NCBI GenBank assembly: GCA_028823175.1
Contig: JAPKBZ010000041.1
Location: forward strand, 1-37,103
DNA length: 37,103 bases
Reading direction: 5' to 3'
From: Myxococcota bacterium
GTDB lineage: Bacteria; Myxococcota_A; UBA9160; UBA4427
Shown: positions 9,046 to 16,355 of the stretch, one piece after another
Position numbering within the stretch: position 1 is the stretch's first letter
Layout: each line of letters begins with the position of its first letter
The notes under the pieces: model-generated
Databases searched by the model: none
What the model was told of the DNA's origin: nothing
What the model saw: the letters and a program-made list of their open reading frames with translations, nothing else
Translations under genes and position numbers: made by a program

Positions 9046-10131
9046 TTGAGCTTGCACCCACTACTCGATCTGGCAAACGATCGAGAGGTCAAACAGGCCA
9101 AGGGTTTTCGCGCGGTTGCGGCCGACCAGAACGGAGAAAAACTCGAAGCCCTCTATAAGCAGGAAGCGGATGCAGCTCCCGATCGGAAAGCCAAGGGCAA
9201 AAAGTTTTTGGGTGTCAACACGGGGCGAATTCCTCGGGCCCCCCAAGCGGGCAAAGATGACCGCCATGCCGCGATGGCCCTGGGTGGCTGGGCGAAATCC
9301 GGGGGAGGGCCGGTCGCTCTCTCTGCTGAGCTCGAACTGACGATTGTTGATCACCTGGTTCCCCTGCGGACTGCAGCACCGGATAAGGCAAAGGGCGATT
9401 CTGATCCGAATAAGGGGGTCGAGGATATCGACCTTCTGGGCCAGCTTTCGGATGGCCGCCTTGCGGTGGTTCGGCTCAAATACCTTTCCCCGTCCGCGAC
9501 GCGCGGCGGTGCCGGCGATACTCCGCTTCGCGTACTTCTCTCCGGCTTGGCCCAGACCGCGATGGTCGACGCCCATCGGGCTACGATTGGCGAGGAGGTC
9601 GAGGAGGCTACCGGCCAGGCCATCAGCGAAGAGGCCCCGGCCCTGCTGATCGTGGCGAGCACCCGTTATTGGGAAATTTGTCGCAAGCGCGAGGCCCAGA
9701 AGGGTGCCGGTTGGATCCGCGAGATCGAGAGACTCACCCGGGAGGTGGCGACCCAGATCGGGGTCGAGGTCTTCATTCATGGACTCACCTTCGAAGAAGA
9801 CCCCGCGTGGTCCTACACAGAGGCCGGCCCGGAGCTTGCCGGCGGCCCGGTTATCTCTCCTGCATGGGAGGCAGGTGCGGGCAAGTTGAAGCCCAAACCT
9901 AAGTCCAGGGCAAGGAAGGGCGACGAACAACCCGCATTGATCGAGGCGGATCCGACTCGCTCGGTTCGCGCTTACTCGATCTTCGAGAGCTTCGAACCCG
10001 GTGACCAGATTACCCATCCGAACCTGGGCACAGGTGTGGTCCAGGGCATTATGGGACGGGGGAAGATCTCGGTGCTCTTCGCCGATGAGATGAAACTTCT
10101 CGTCCATGAGAGACCGTCTCCCGCATCCTGA
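9046..10131 (+). CDS. Uncharacterised two-domain protein, first gene of a MoxR-VWA module (possible degenerate PD-(D/E)XK fold plus Tudor/CarD-like barrel)
   Basis: 361 residues, soluble, function not recognised. The TTG start is supported by AGGAGG at seven bases. Residues about 1-85 are charged and low in structure. Residues about 90-250 alternate helix and strand: Glu96 in a helix, Asp129 in the strand DIDLLG, a hairpin over SDGR, then AVVRLKYL with Lys145, and a long helix with Gln170. This E...D...(x)xK...Q order resembles PD-(D/E)XK nucleases, but Arg143 stands where the second acid should be, so any nuclease would be inactive or the resemblance accidental. A Lys/Pro/Arg-rich linker spans 279-292. 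Residues about 316-355 (GDQITHPNLGTGVVQ...KISVLFAD) look like the small beta-barrel of CarD, UvrD C-terminal and Tudor-like proteins. It lies 54 bp before the MoxR gene, so a joint function is likely. Confidence 0.75.
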   Translation: MSLHPLLDLANDREVKQAKGFRAVAADQNGEKLEALYKQEADAAPDRKAKGKKFLGVNTGRIPRAPQAGKDDRHAAMALGGWAKSGGGPVALSAELELTIVDHLVPLRTAAPDKAKGDSDPNKGVEDIDLLGQLSDGRLAVVRLKYLSPSATRGGAGDTPLRVLLSGLAQTAMVDAHRATIGEEVEEATGQAISEEAPALLIVASTRYWEICRKREAQKGAGWIREIERLTREVATQIGVEVFIHGLTFEEDPAWSYTEAGPELAGGPVISPAWEAGAGKLKPKPKSRARKGDEQPALIEADPTRSVRAYSIFESFEPGDQITHPNLGTGVVQGIMGRGKISVLFADEMKLLVHERPSPAS

Positions 10132-10185
10132 GAGAGCTTCAGGGCCGGAGACGCCGATCCACAGAAATCTAGCGAGAGAGGGAAC

Positions 10186-11067
10186 ATGTCTGAAGAAAGT
10201 GATTTTTATCGGTTCAAGGGAACCAAGGGCTACATCGTCTCACGGTCCCTGGTGGAGGCCGTCAATTGCGCGATCGCCCTGGAGCGGCCGCTTCTCGTCA
10301 AGGGGGAGCCGGGCACAGGGAAGACTTTGCTCGCCAAGCACGTGGCCGAAGGGCTCGGCCTGGAGATGGAGTCATGGCATATCAAGTCGACAAGCAAGGC
10401 GATGGAAGGTCTCTATGTCTACGATACGCTCCAACGTCTGAACGACGCCCGCTTCGGCGAGGGCAATGTCGGCGACATTCGCAGCTATATCAAGATGGGT
10501 CCCGTGGGCAGGGTTTTCAGCGCTCCTAAGCGACAGCTTCTCTTGATCGACGAGGTGGACAAGGCTGACCTCGAGTTCCCCAATGACATTTTGCGGGAGC
10601 TTGACGAGATGCGCTTTACGGTCATGGAGACCAGTGACGAGGTGGTCGCAAAGGAAAGGCCTCTGGTCATTATTACGTCGAATAACGAGAAGGAACTCCC
10701 TGACGCCTTCCTGCGCCGGTGTGTCTTCCACTTCATCGAATTTCCCGAGCCCGAGATGATGCGAAAAATTGTCGATGTGCATCACCCGAACGTTGACACA
10801 TCTCTTCTCGATCAGGTCTTGATCAAATTCTATTGGCTTAGAGGGCAGCCGGATCTCCGGAAGAAGCCTTCGACCTCCGAGTTGATCGACTGGATAGCCG
10901 CGCTATTACGTTCGGGTATTAGCCAGGATCAACTCGAGAGCCATATTCCCTTCCTGGGGTCATTGCTCAAAAATGAGCAGGACACCGCAGCTCTGGCAGA
11001 TTTTGACGAGCGTGGTGGAGATATGCCCTCTGAGTGGAGTGACCTGGGCCCGCGCTTCAACCAATAG
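10186..11067 (+). CDS. MoxR-type AAA+ ATPase
   Basis: A 293-residue AAA+ ATPase. Walker A is GEPGTGKT (40-47), Walker B LLLIDEVD (118-125), sensor 1 SNN (165-167), and Arg177-Arg178 in the position of the arginine finger. MoxR ATPases act with von Willebrand factor A (VWA) partners as remodelling chaperones that insert metal or activate target enzymes and complexes. The next gene, 14 bp downstream, is exactly such a VWA protein. A GAGAGAGGG ribosome site precedes ATG 10186. All catalytic motifs are intact, so this should be an active ATPase. Its client is unknown: no CO dehydrogenase, methanol dehydrogenase or RuBisCO gene is nearby. The uncharacterised protein encoded just upstream is the best candidate partner. 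Confidence 0.93.
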   Translation: MSEESDFYRFKGTKGYIVSRSLVEAVNCAIALERPLLVKGEPGTGKTLLAKHVAEGLGLEMESWHIKSTSKAMEGLYVYDTLQRLNDARFGEGNVGDIRSYIKMGPVGRVFSAPKRQLLLIDEVDKADLEFPNDILRELDEMRFTVMETSDEVVAKERPLVIITSNNEKELPDAFLRRCVFHFIEFPEPEMMRKIVDVHHPNVDTSLLDQVLIKFYWLRGQPDLRKKPSTSELIDWIAALLRSGISQDQLESHIPFLGSLLKNEQDTAALADFDERGGDMPSEWSDLGPRFNQ

Positions 11068-11081
11068 CCCGAGGCAGATTC

Positions 11082-12290
11082 ATGTTTCTCGATCTCTTTT
11101 ATGGCCTGCGTGATGAAGGCGTTCCTGTGGCGGTTCAGGAATGGCAGATGTTTATGACGAGCCTGGAGAAGGGTTTACATGATTCCAATCTCATGGCCTT
11201 CTACAACATCGCCAAGGCCACTCTGATTAAAAGCGAGACCTACTACGACGCCTTCGATCGGGTTTTCGCTCGAGTTTTTCAGGGCGTCGAAGGGGAGCTA
11301 AACGCTAGCGATGAGCTGAGTGACTGGTTGAGTGATCCGAAGAACTTCGAAGGCCTCACCGAAGAGCAACGGAAGATGATCGAGGAGCTCGATGCGGATG
11401 AGCTGATGCGGCGCTACCTCGAGACCCTCGATGAGCAGGACGAGCGCCACGACGGGGGTGGCCGCTGGGTCGGCACTGGGGGGCATTCGCCTTTTGGCAA
11501 CGGGGGCGAACACCCGACGGGGATTCGGGTGGGAGGCGAGTCGAAGAATCGGTCGGCGATGAAGGTCGCAGAGGATCGTCGCTTCGAGGAGTATCGGACG
11601 GATCATACCCTCGATATTCGTAACGTTCGGGTGGCCCTCAAGCGGCTACGGCACCTGACTCGAGAGGGCCCGGGCGACGAATTGGACCTCGACGAGACCG
11701 TGGACGAAACGTGTCGGAACGCGGGCGAGATCGAGTTCGTCTACCGCTCGGAGAGGCGGAATAATGTACGGCTACTCTTGCTGATGGACGTGGGGGGCAC
11801 CATGGAGCCCTACTACGAGCCAGTGAGTCGCCTGCTGACCGCCCTGCACGAAGAGCGGGGACTTCGAGACTTCAAGGCGTACTACTTTCATAACTGCGTA
11901 TACGAGCGCTTGGGCACCACGGCGGATCTTTACGTCAAGGACGCGATCCCGACGGGTGATATACTGAGGCGATTCGATGAACGCTGGAAGGTGATGTTCG
12001 TAGGGGATGCAGCGATGCATCCCGCAGAACTCATGAACCCGAGAGGGAATATCAATCCCCGCTTCGAATCAGAGAGCCGGGGAATCGACTGGCTCATGCG
12101 CATTCGTAGCCACTTTAATCGCTCGGCCTGGTTGAACCCGGACCCCGCATCGGATTGGGAATATACCCGGACTACCCGCGTGATCGGCGAGATTTTCCCG
12201 ATGTTCTCGCTCAGTCTGGACGGAATCCAGGATGCTGTGACCAGCCTGGTCGGCGCTAAGCCCTCTGCTCCGGGTATTACACGACACTAG
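11082..12290 (+). CDS. VWA-domain protein, CoxE-like
   Basis: 402 residues. The N-terminus (FLDLFYGLRDEGVPVAVQEW, residues 2-21) is the helical start seen in CoxE-like proteins. A Gly-rich charged linker fills about 124-155, and the VWA domain starts near residue 228. The metal-ion-dependent adhesion site reads DVGGT (236-240) in place of the classic DxSxS; the first Asp and a Thr are kept, and my recollection is that DxGG(S/T) is usual in this MoxR-partnered subfamily. The domain then runs through strands such as FKAYYFHNCVYE and WKVMFVGDAAMHP. GAGG lies seven bases before the ATG. With the ATPase 14 bp upstream it forms a MoxR-VWA pair that probably acts on a protein client in the cytoplasm. 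Confidence 0.9.
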   Translation: MFLDLFYGLRDEGVPVAVQEWQMFMTSLEKGLHDSNLMAFYNIAKATLIKSETYYDAFDRVFARVFQGVEGELNASDELSDWLSDPKNFEGLTEEQRKMIEELDADELMRRYLETLDEQDERHDGGGRWVGTGGHSPFGNGGEHPTGIRVGGESKNRSAMKVAEDRRFEEYRTDHTLDIRNVRVALKRLRHLTREGPGDELDLDETVDETCRNAGEIEFVYRSERRNNVRLLLLMDVGGTMEPYYEPVSRLLTALHEERGLRDFKAYYFHNCVYERLGTTADLYVKDAIPTGDILRRFDERWKVMFVGDAAMHPAELMNPRGNINPRFESESRGIDWLMRIRSHFNRSAWLNPDPASDWEYTRTTRVIGEIFPMFSLSLDGIQDAVTSLVGAKPSAPGITRH

Positions 12291-12348
12291 CTGGCCGTGC
12301 CGAAAACCTTGCCGCACCAAGCAGGGGAAGAGTCGTGAAGGTCGACCC

Positions 12349-12768
12349 TCAGCCCTTCAGGACGACGACGGCTCCGCCCGGGGTTGTGTTTTTGCCGGCT
12401 TCGTTTTTGACGAAGAGTTCGACTTCGGCGAGTTTGTCCCCGTCCTCTTCCCACTTGCGCTTGACCACGCCGCCGAGGGTCATGGGCTGGTCGGGAAGGT
12501 CCATCCCGCGATACTGGCACGTAAGGCTTCGAATCCGGCCCCCGTGGTCGAGCCAGTTGGAGACAAGTTCACCCAGGGCTGCGTATTTAAAACGACCATG
12601 GATGATGATTGAGCCGAGAGCCTTGCTTTGGGGAAACGCGAAATCGTGATGGAGTGGGTTGAAGTCCCCGCCGCCGGCCGCGTATTTGACGAGCTGGCTG
12701 ACTCCCGGCTTCTTGGTGAGTTCGGGTAGGCTGCTGCCTTCATCGAACGAGTTCCAGTCGAGGGGCAT
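12349..12768 (-). CDS. MaoC-like hot-dog dehydratase/hydratase, short subunit
   Basis: A 139-residue single hot-dog domain. The hydratase motif appears as AAGGGDFNPLHHD (residues 30-42), containing the Asp and His used by (R)-specific enoyl-CoA hydratases. Proteins of this length often pair with a second MaoC-type chain carrying the N-terminal FAS1-like dehydratase fold, and just such a gene lies upstream (12876-13367), as in the heteromeric hydratases of steroid side-chain (ChsH1/ChsH2) and mycolate (HadA/HadB) metabolism. AGGAG stands seven bases before ATG 12768. A terminator-like hairpin between the two MaoC genes may reduce co-transcription. The true substrate is unknown, probably an enoyl-CoA. 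Confidence 0.87.
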   Translation of the reverse strand: MPLDWNSFDEGSSLPELTKKPGVSQLVKYAAGGGDFNPLHHDFAFPQSKALGSIIIHGRFKYAALGELVSNWLDHGGRIRSLTCQYRGMDLPDQPMTLGGVVKRKWEEDGDKLAEVELFVKNEAGKNTTPGGAVVVLKG

Positions 12769-12837
12769 GGAGTTCTCCTGCTCATAGCGAAATTTTGAGA
12801 AATAGGTTTTTGATGGGCCGGGATTTCTGGTCGAGTG

Positions 12838-12857
12838 AAAACCCGAGCGAGGTCGGG
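12838..12857 (-). terminator. Small terminator-like hairpin between the two MaoC genes
   Basis: On the minus strand CCCGA-CCTCGC-TCGGG is followed at once by TTTTC. The 5-bp GC-rich stem starts about 19 bases after the stop codon of the MaoC gene at 12876. The stem is short, so strength is doubtful, but position and U run fit an intrinsic terminator or partial attenuator. Confidence 0.4.
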
Positions 12858-12875
12858 ATGGAATTACTCGTGGAA

Positions 12876-13367
12876 TCAGTAGAAGAGGCCCTGGCCACGC
12901 TGCTTCGCGACGACCTTGCCCTGCTGGTTCGTGTAGGTCGACTCGCTCGTCACGATCAACATCTGCCCGGTAGTCTTGCTTTCGCGGATGCTCAGGTCGG
13001 CACAGCAGGAGGTGACGGTGAGGGTGTCACCCGCACAGATGTCATCGAAATACTCTGTTTCGGTTCCGCCATCGAGGACATTCTTCAGGCCATGATTCAG
13101 GCTCGGTCCGGTGTTCTTCGGCCCGCTAAAGGTATCGTTGCTCTTGCCCGGGATGAAGATGGGCGTTCCGAGATACGTGGGAGGGCACGGCAGGGAGCGG
13201 TAACCCGCAGCCTTTGCGGCGTCTTCGTCGAAGTAAACTGGGTCGGTATATCCGACGCCACGAGCGAAGGCGCGCACGCTCGTGGTGGTGACCTCGTGGG
13301 TCCAAGGCTCGGACTCGACTCCGAGCACGGCCTTCAGCTCTTCAGTGATTTCGATGCTCTCTGCCAT
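12876..13367 (-). CDS. MaoC family N-terminal (FAS1-like) dehydratase domain protein
   Basis: 163 residues. It matches the non-catalytic N-terminal-type hot-dog domain of MaoC hydratases: an N-terminal segment with an FARGVGYTDPVYFDEDAA region that resembles the family pattern, a proline-rich loop near LPCPPTYL, and a final strand run KVVAKQRGQGLF. GGAGG four bases upstream supports ATG 13367; a TTG four codons earlier overlaps that site and is less likely. It would form an active heteromer with the shorter MaoC protein encoded downstream (12349-12768). Together with the crotonase and epoxide-hydrolase-like genes upstream it suggests a beta-oxidation-like step on an unusual acyl-CoA. Confidence 0.86.
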   Translation of the reverse strand: MAESIEITEELKAVLGVESEPWTHEVTTTSVRAFARGVGYTDPVYFDEDAAKAAGYRSLPCPPTYLGTPIFIPGKSNDTFSGPKNTGPSLNHGLKNVLDGGTETEYFDDICAGDTLTVTSCCADLSIRESKTTGQMLIVTSESTYTNQQGKVVAKQRGQGLFY

Positions 13368-13465
13368 TTTTCCTCCCAATCCGAATAGGCCAGTCTACAC
13401 ACCTCTTTTCCCGGTCGCGAGGTCCTTTGGGGTCACGTGTTTCGCCTCGGGATTGCCAGAGAGAC

Positions 13466-13834
13466 TCAGCTCATTCCTCGGGCATAGGTCGCCATGTCGA
13501 AATAGTCCCGCCAGATCTTGATCTTGCCGTTTTCCATCTCAAAGACTCCCGCGCAGGGGAGGTCGACCCCCTTTCCCCCCTTGGCCTTCGTGCGATCGAG
13601 ACGTTCAGCGATGACGATTTCTCCTGCTGAGACCAGATTGACAACATCCCATTGGGTCGCGGTCCAGGCGGAAATGAAGCCCGCGATCATCTTTTCGATG
13701 TTCTCGCGCCCCGTGACGGGACTCGCGGGCATGTTGTAGTAGACGCCCTCATCGCTGAAATAGGATCCGAGCTCGGCCGGGTCGAGCCGCGACCAGGCAG
13801 CGATGAAATCGCGAATGATTGTCTCGTTGTCCAT
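13466..13834 (-). CDS. Limonene-1,2-epoxide hydrolase-like protein (SnoaL/NTF2 fold)
   Basis: 122 residues in the NTF2-like fold. Residues match the active site of Rhodococcus limonene-1,2-epoxide hydrolase: Tyr32-x-Asn34 for Tyr53/Asn55, Arg78 and Asp80 for Arg99/Asp101, Trp108 and Asp110 in WRDYFD for Trp130/Asp132. All six are kept, so epoxide or similar hydrolysis is credible, in contrast to many SnoaL-like proteins that lack the set. AAGGAG about eight bases before ATG 13834 decides the start. It lies 34 bp after the crotonase gene and 98 bp before the MaoC gene on the same strand. The natural substrate could be a terpene, steroid or fatty epoxide; the sequence does not say which. Confidence 0.85.
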   Translation of the reverse strand: MDNETIIRDFIAAWSRLDPAELGSYFSDEGVYYNMPASPVTGRENIEKMIAGFISAWTATQWDVVNLVSAGEIVIAERLDRTKAKGGKGVDLPCAGVFEMENGKIKIWRDYFDMATYARGMS

Positions 13835-13868
13835 TGGATTTTCTCCTTGGAAGCGCCGTTCGCTTCGG

Positions 13869-14519
13869 TCAGTCTTTAAAGAGAATAGGCTGTGCTTCGA
13901 GGAAATCTTGTTTGATGGTCCGGGCCATGGGGTCCGGAAGGGAGGCGACGGCAGTGGCCATGGCAGAGACTCTCTCGGGGAGATCCTCGGGCGAACAGAC
14001 GGCACTGACGAGCCCGCACTGCAGGGCTTCCTCGGCGCTATAGGTTCTTCCGGTCAAACACATTTCACGGGCGGTGCCCTCTGGGACGACTTGTCGCATC
14101 AGTCCATAGGCCGCGGCGGCTCCGAAGCGGACCTGGGGTTGGCCGAAAACTGCCGAAGGCGTCGCGATGCGGACATCGCAGAGGGCGGCCAAGTCGCAGC
14201 CCCCGCCAAGGGCTGCCCCACCGATCGCGGCAATCAGGGGCTTGGGAAAGGTGTAGACGCTTCGATGATATTCCTGGGACTCCTGGAAAATCGCTTCCAT
14301 CGCCCCCGAAGCGAGTTCGGAGCGATCGAATCCCGCGCAGAAAGCGGGGCCCTGGGCAGCCAGGATGACGCACCGGACCCTTTCGTCCTGCTTGAGGTGC
14401 TGCAACCGGTCGACAATCTCGAACCTGAGTTCGCGGCAGAGGGCGTTGCGCTTAGCCGGACGATTCAACGTCAGGGTGGCGACGTGGCCGGATATTGCCA
14501 GGAGCGTGAGCTCTGTCAT
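13869..14519 (-). CDS. Enoyl-CoA hydratase/isomerase (crotonase) family protein, short and lacking one catalytic Glu
   Basis: 216 residues, about 40 shorter than a usual crotonase because the C-terminal helices are missing. The oxyanion-hole segments are present (FCAGFD at 60-65; GAALGGGCDLA around 101-111). Of the two glutamates of classical enoyl-CoA hydratase, the one equivalent to Glu164 is seen as Glu152, but the Glu144 position is Gln129 (FGQPQVRFG). Isomerases and other crotonases often keep just one, so hydratase activity is doubtful. ATG 14519 has AAGG five bases upstream. It is the first gene of the minus-strand catabolic cluster and diverges from the TetR gene at 14824. Confidence 0.85.
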   Translation of the reverse strand: MTELTLLAISGHVATLTLNRPAKRNALCRELRFEIVDRLQHLKQDERVRCVILAAQGPAFCAGFDRSELASGAMEAIFQESQEYHRSVYTFPKPLIAAIGGAALGGGCDLAALCDVRIATPSAVFGQPQVRFGAAAAYGLMRQVVPEGTAREMCLTGRTYSAEEALQCGLVSAVCSPEDLPERVSAMATAVASLPDPMARTIKQDFLEAQPILFKD

Positions 14520-14823
14520 CGTGGCCTTATCTCCCCCGGGGCCCATCCGAAGCGACGCGGGCCGTGGCCTCTGTTTCCAGCTGCGAAGTGGGGCATTTTG
14601 CCCCGCGGGTGAAGGCCGAATGCCAACCGGTCTGTAAACCCTCTGATTCGATAATGAAATATTTATTTAATTCGATTAGAAAAATCAGCCTCGCTGTTGA
14701 AAACGATCTCTCGGGTTACCCTAGCCCCTGGAGGTGTATGGTGCGCCCGCAAAGGTTTCAAGGCTCCGATTTTGGCCAGCCAAGACCCGTGAGCCAGGGC
14801 CATCGATCCCCTGCGGGCCTTCA
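14520..14823. other. 304-bp divergent control region between crotonase and tetR genes
   Basis: No gene is supported here. A clear AT-rich block lies at about 14640-14700 in otherwise GC-rich DNA and includes two TTCGAT copies, so promoters are probably there. An imperfect dyad lies at 14588-14606. The layout is that of a TetR regulator controlling itself and a divergent operon. Confidence 0.5.
14588..14606. promoter_or_regulatory. Inverted repeat, candidate TetR operator
   Basis: GTGGGGCA-TTT-TGCCCCGC forms an 8-bp-arm dyad (one G:T mismatch) centred at 14597, about 70 bp upstream of the crotonase start. Length and symmetry suit a TetR-family dimer site. It could equally be an RNA hairpin in the crotonase leader. 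Only its position links it to the regulator. Confidence 0.35.
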
Positions 14824-15501
14824 TTGAGTGAGAACTCCCCAAAAGGGGCTGTCCGGGGTCGACCTGGGAGTCTGACCCGGGAGGCCATCGTTCGCGAGGC
14901 GTTGCGAATTCCCGAAAATGAGTTCAGCCTCGGGCGCCTAGCGGAGTCGCTGAAGGTCTCTCCCCAGTCCCTCTATCACTACTTTCCAAACAAGCAATCC
15001 ATTGCCTCGGCGATGATGGAGGAAGTCAGCCGCAGCGTACCGATGGCGGACCGGGGGCTACCCTGGCGTGAGTACCTGCGCTCGGTCATGCTCGGCTACA
15101 GGGCTTTCCTGAAAGAGAATGACTATGCCTTCGCGCGCGGGTTACCCCTCAACGGGCTTTCCGTTTTTCGCGTTGGAGGGAAGAGCAACCAAGTCATGCT
15201 CGAGCGCTTCGATGGTTTTATGGAGGTCTTTAGGCGGGCGGGTCTGAGCCCCGAGGAGTGCATTGAAGTCTGGGTCCTGTTCCAGAACTTCATCCGACGC
15301 TCCGACCTGCACCGGGCTTCCCAACGGGCACTCTCGGACGGCTGGGAGGAACTCCAGAACGACCTGTCCGAGATGGACAAGGACGCTCTGCCTGAATTGC
15401 AGACCCTGCGAGGAAAGCCGTGTCCCGAGATCGAAGGTATCTACGAGGGCGTCGTGGATAATATCATCGCGGGGATCTCCATGCGTTACGAGATTAAGTA
15501 G
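14824..15501 (+). CDS. TetR/AcrR-family transcriptional regulator
   Basis: With the TTG start at 14824 the protein has 225 residues. The N-terminal helix-turn-helix reads SLGRLAESLKVSPQSLYHYF followed by NKQSI, the usual TetR signature; the C-terminal part is a variable helical ligand domain. A GTG start at 14734 would add 30 residues without family resemblance, though GGAGG abuts it; neither start has an ideal ribosome site, so the N-terminus is uncertain. It diverges from the crotonase/epoxide hydrolase/MaoC cluster and probably represses it until an acyl-CoA or lipid ligand binds. Its last eight bases overlap the convergent SDR gene. Confidence 0.9.
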   Translation: MSENSPKGAVRGRPGSLTREAIVREALRIPENEFSLGRLAESLKVSPQSLYHYFPNKQSIASAMMEEVSRSVPMADRGLPWREYLRSVMLGYRAFLKENDYAFARGLPLNGLSVFRVGGKSNQVMLERFDGFMEVFRRAGLSPEECIEVWVLFQNFIRRSDLHRASQRALSDGWEELQNDLSEMDKDALPELQTLRGKPCPEIEGIYEGVVDNIIAGISMRYEIK

Positions 15502-16264
15502 AACTCGGCAGGTAGGGGAGGAATTCGCCGACATTCCAGCCGCCGTCTGCGATGAACTCGGATCCGGTGCTGTAGGAACACTCATCCGAAGCCATGAAGA
15601 GTGCGAGGCGGGCGATATCAATAGGCTTGCCGCATCGAGGGATGGGCTGGTTTTTGTAGAAGAGATCGATGTCTTCGGAACCGGTTGGGTTGCCCATGAT
15701 AGTGTCGACTCCGCCCGGGTGTAGCGAATTGACTCGGATATTGTGTCGACCGAATTCGATGGCGGCAACCTTGGTCAGCCCACGGATCGCCCACTTACTA
15801 CTCGCGTAGGCGACCAATCCGTTTTTGGCCCTGAGCCCGTCAATGGAGGAAACATTGACGATGGAGCCGCCCCCAGCTTCCTTCATCGGGTCGAAGACCG
15901 ATCGCAATCCCAGGAAGGTGCCCACCTGGTTGATCCCGATCACCCGGTTGTAGTCCTCGAGGGTCGTGTCCTTGAGAGAGGCGAAGTGTGTGACGGCGGC
16001 GTTGTTGACCAGGACGTTGAGGGGACCGAGTTGGCTCGCGGCAGTGATCGCCGCCTCCCAATCCTCTTCGCTTCGGACATCGAGGTGTACGTAGACGGCT
16101 TTCTCCCCAAGGTCGTCTGCTACGGCAGAGCCTTCGGCATCGAGCACGTCGCCAAGCACGACTTGGGCCCCTTCTTCGATGAAGAGCCGAGCTTCGCACT
16201 CGCCCTGGCCTCGCGCTGCGCCGGTGATGATCGCGACTTTCCCCTCGAGCCTGCCTGCGCCCAT
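15494..16264 (-). CDS. SDR-family oxidoreductase (glucose 1-dehydrogenase / 3alpha(20beta)-hydroxysteroid dehydrogenase type)
   Basis: 256 residues, classical SDR. TGAARGQG (14-21) binds NAD(P); NNAA and the SSID serine follow; the catalytic motif is Tyr-Ala-Ser-Ser-Lys. The C-terminus ends with the usual FIADGGW. The closest pattern I recognise is that of 3alpha(20beta)-hydroxysteroid dehydrogenases and related cyclic-alcohol dehydrogenases. GGGGGA lies about nine bases before ATG 16264. It converges on tetR with an 8-bp overlap at the 3' ends and diverges from the alpha/beta hydrolase gene. The substrate is undetermined. Confidence 0.9.
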   Translation of the reverse strand: MGAGRLEGKVAIITGAARGQGECEARLFIEEGAQVVLGDVLDAEGSAVADDLGEKAVYVHLDVRSEEDWEAAITAASQLGPLNVLVNNAAVTHFASLKDTTLEDYNRVIGINQVGTFLGLRSVFDPMKEAGGGSIVNVSSIDGLRAKNGLVAYASSKWAIRGLTKVAAIEFGRHNIRVNSLHPGGVDTIMGNPTGSEDIDLFYKNQPIPRCGKPIDIARLALFMASDECSYSTGSEFIADGGWNVGEFLPYLPSST

Positions 16265-16355
16265 GGACTTTCCCCCTCTTGGTCTCGATGCCGAGATTAA
16301 TAGTTGGCCGGAATTCACACGTGCTGCTCTTCGGCGAGGGCAGTATCCTAACGCC

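Noticed and set aside
9061..10107. 348-codon open frame on the minus strand
   Set aside because: It is antisense to the first gene of the MoxR module, whose frame has a strong ribosome site and protein-like composition; the minus frame shows no domain.
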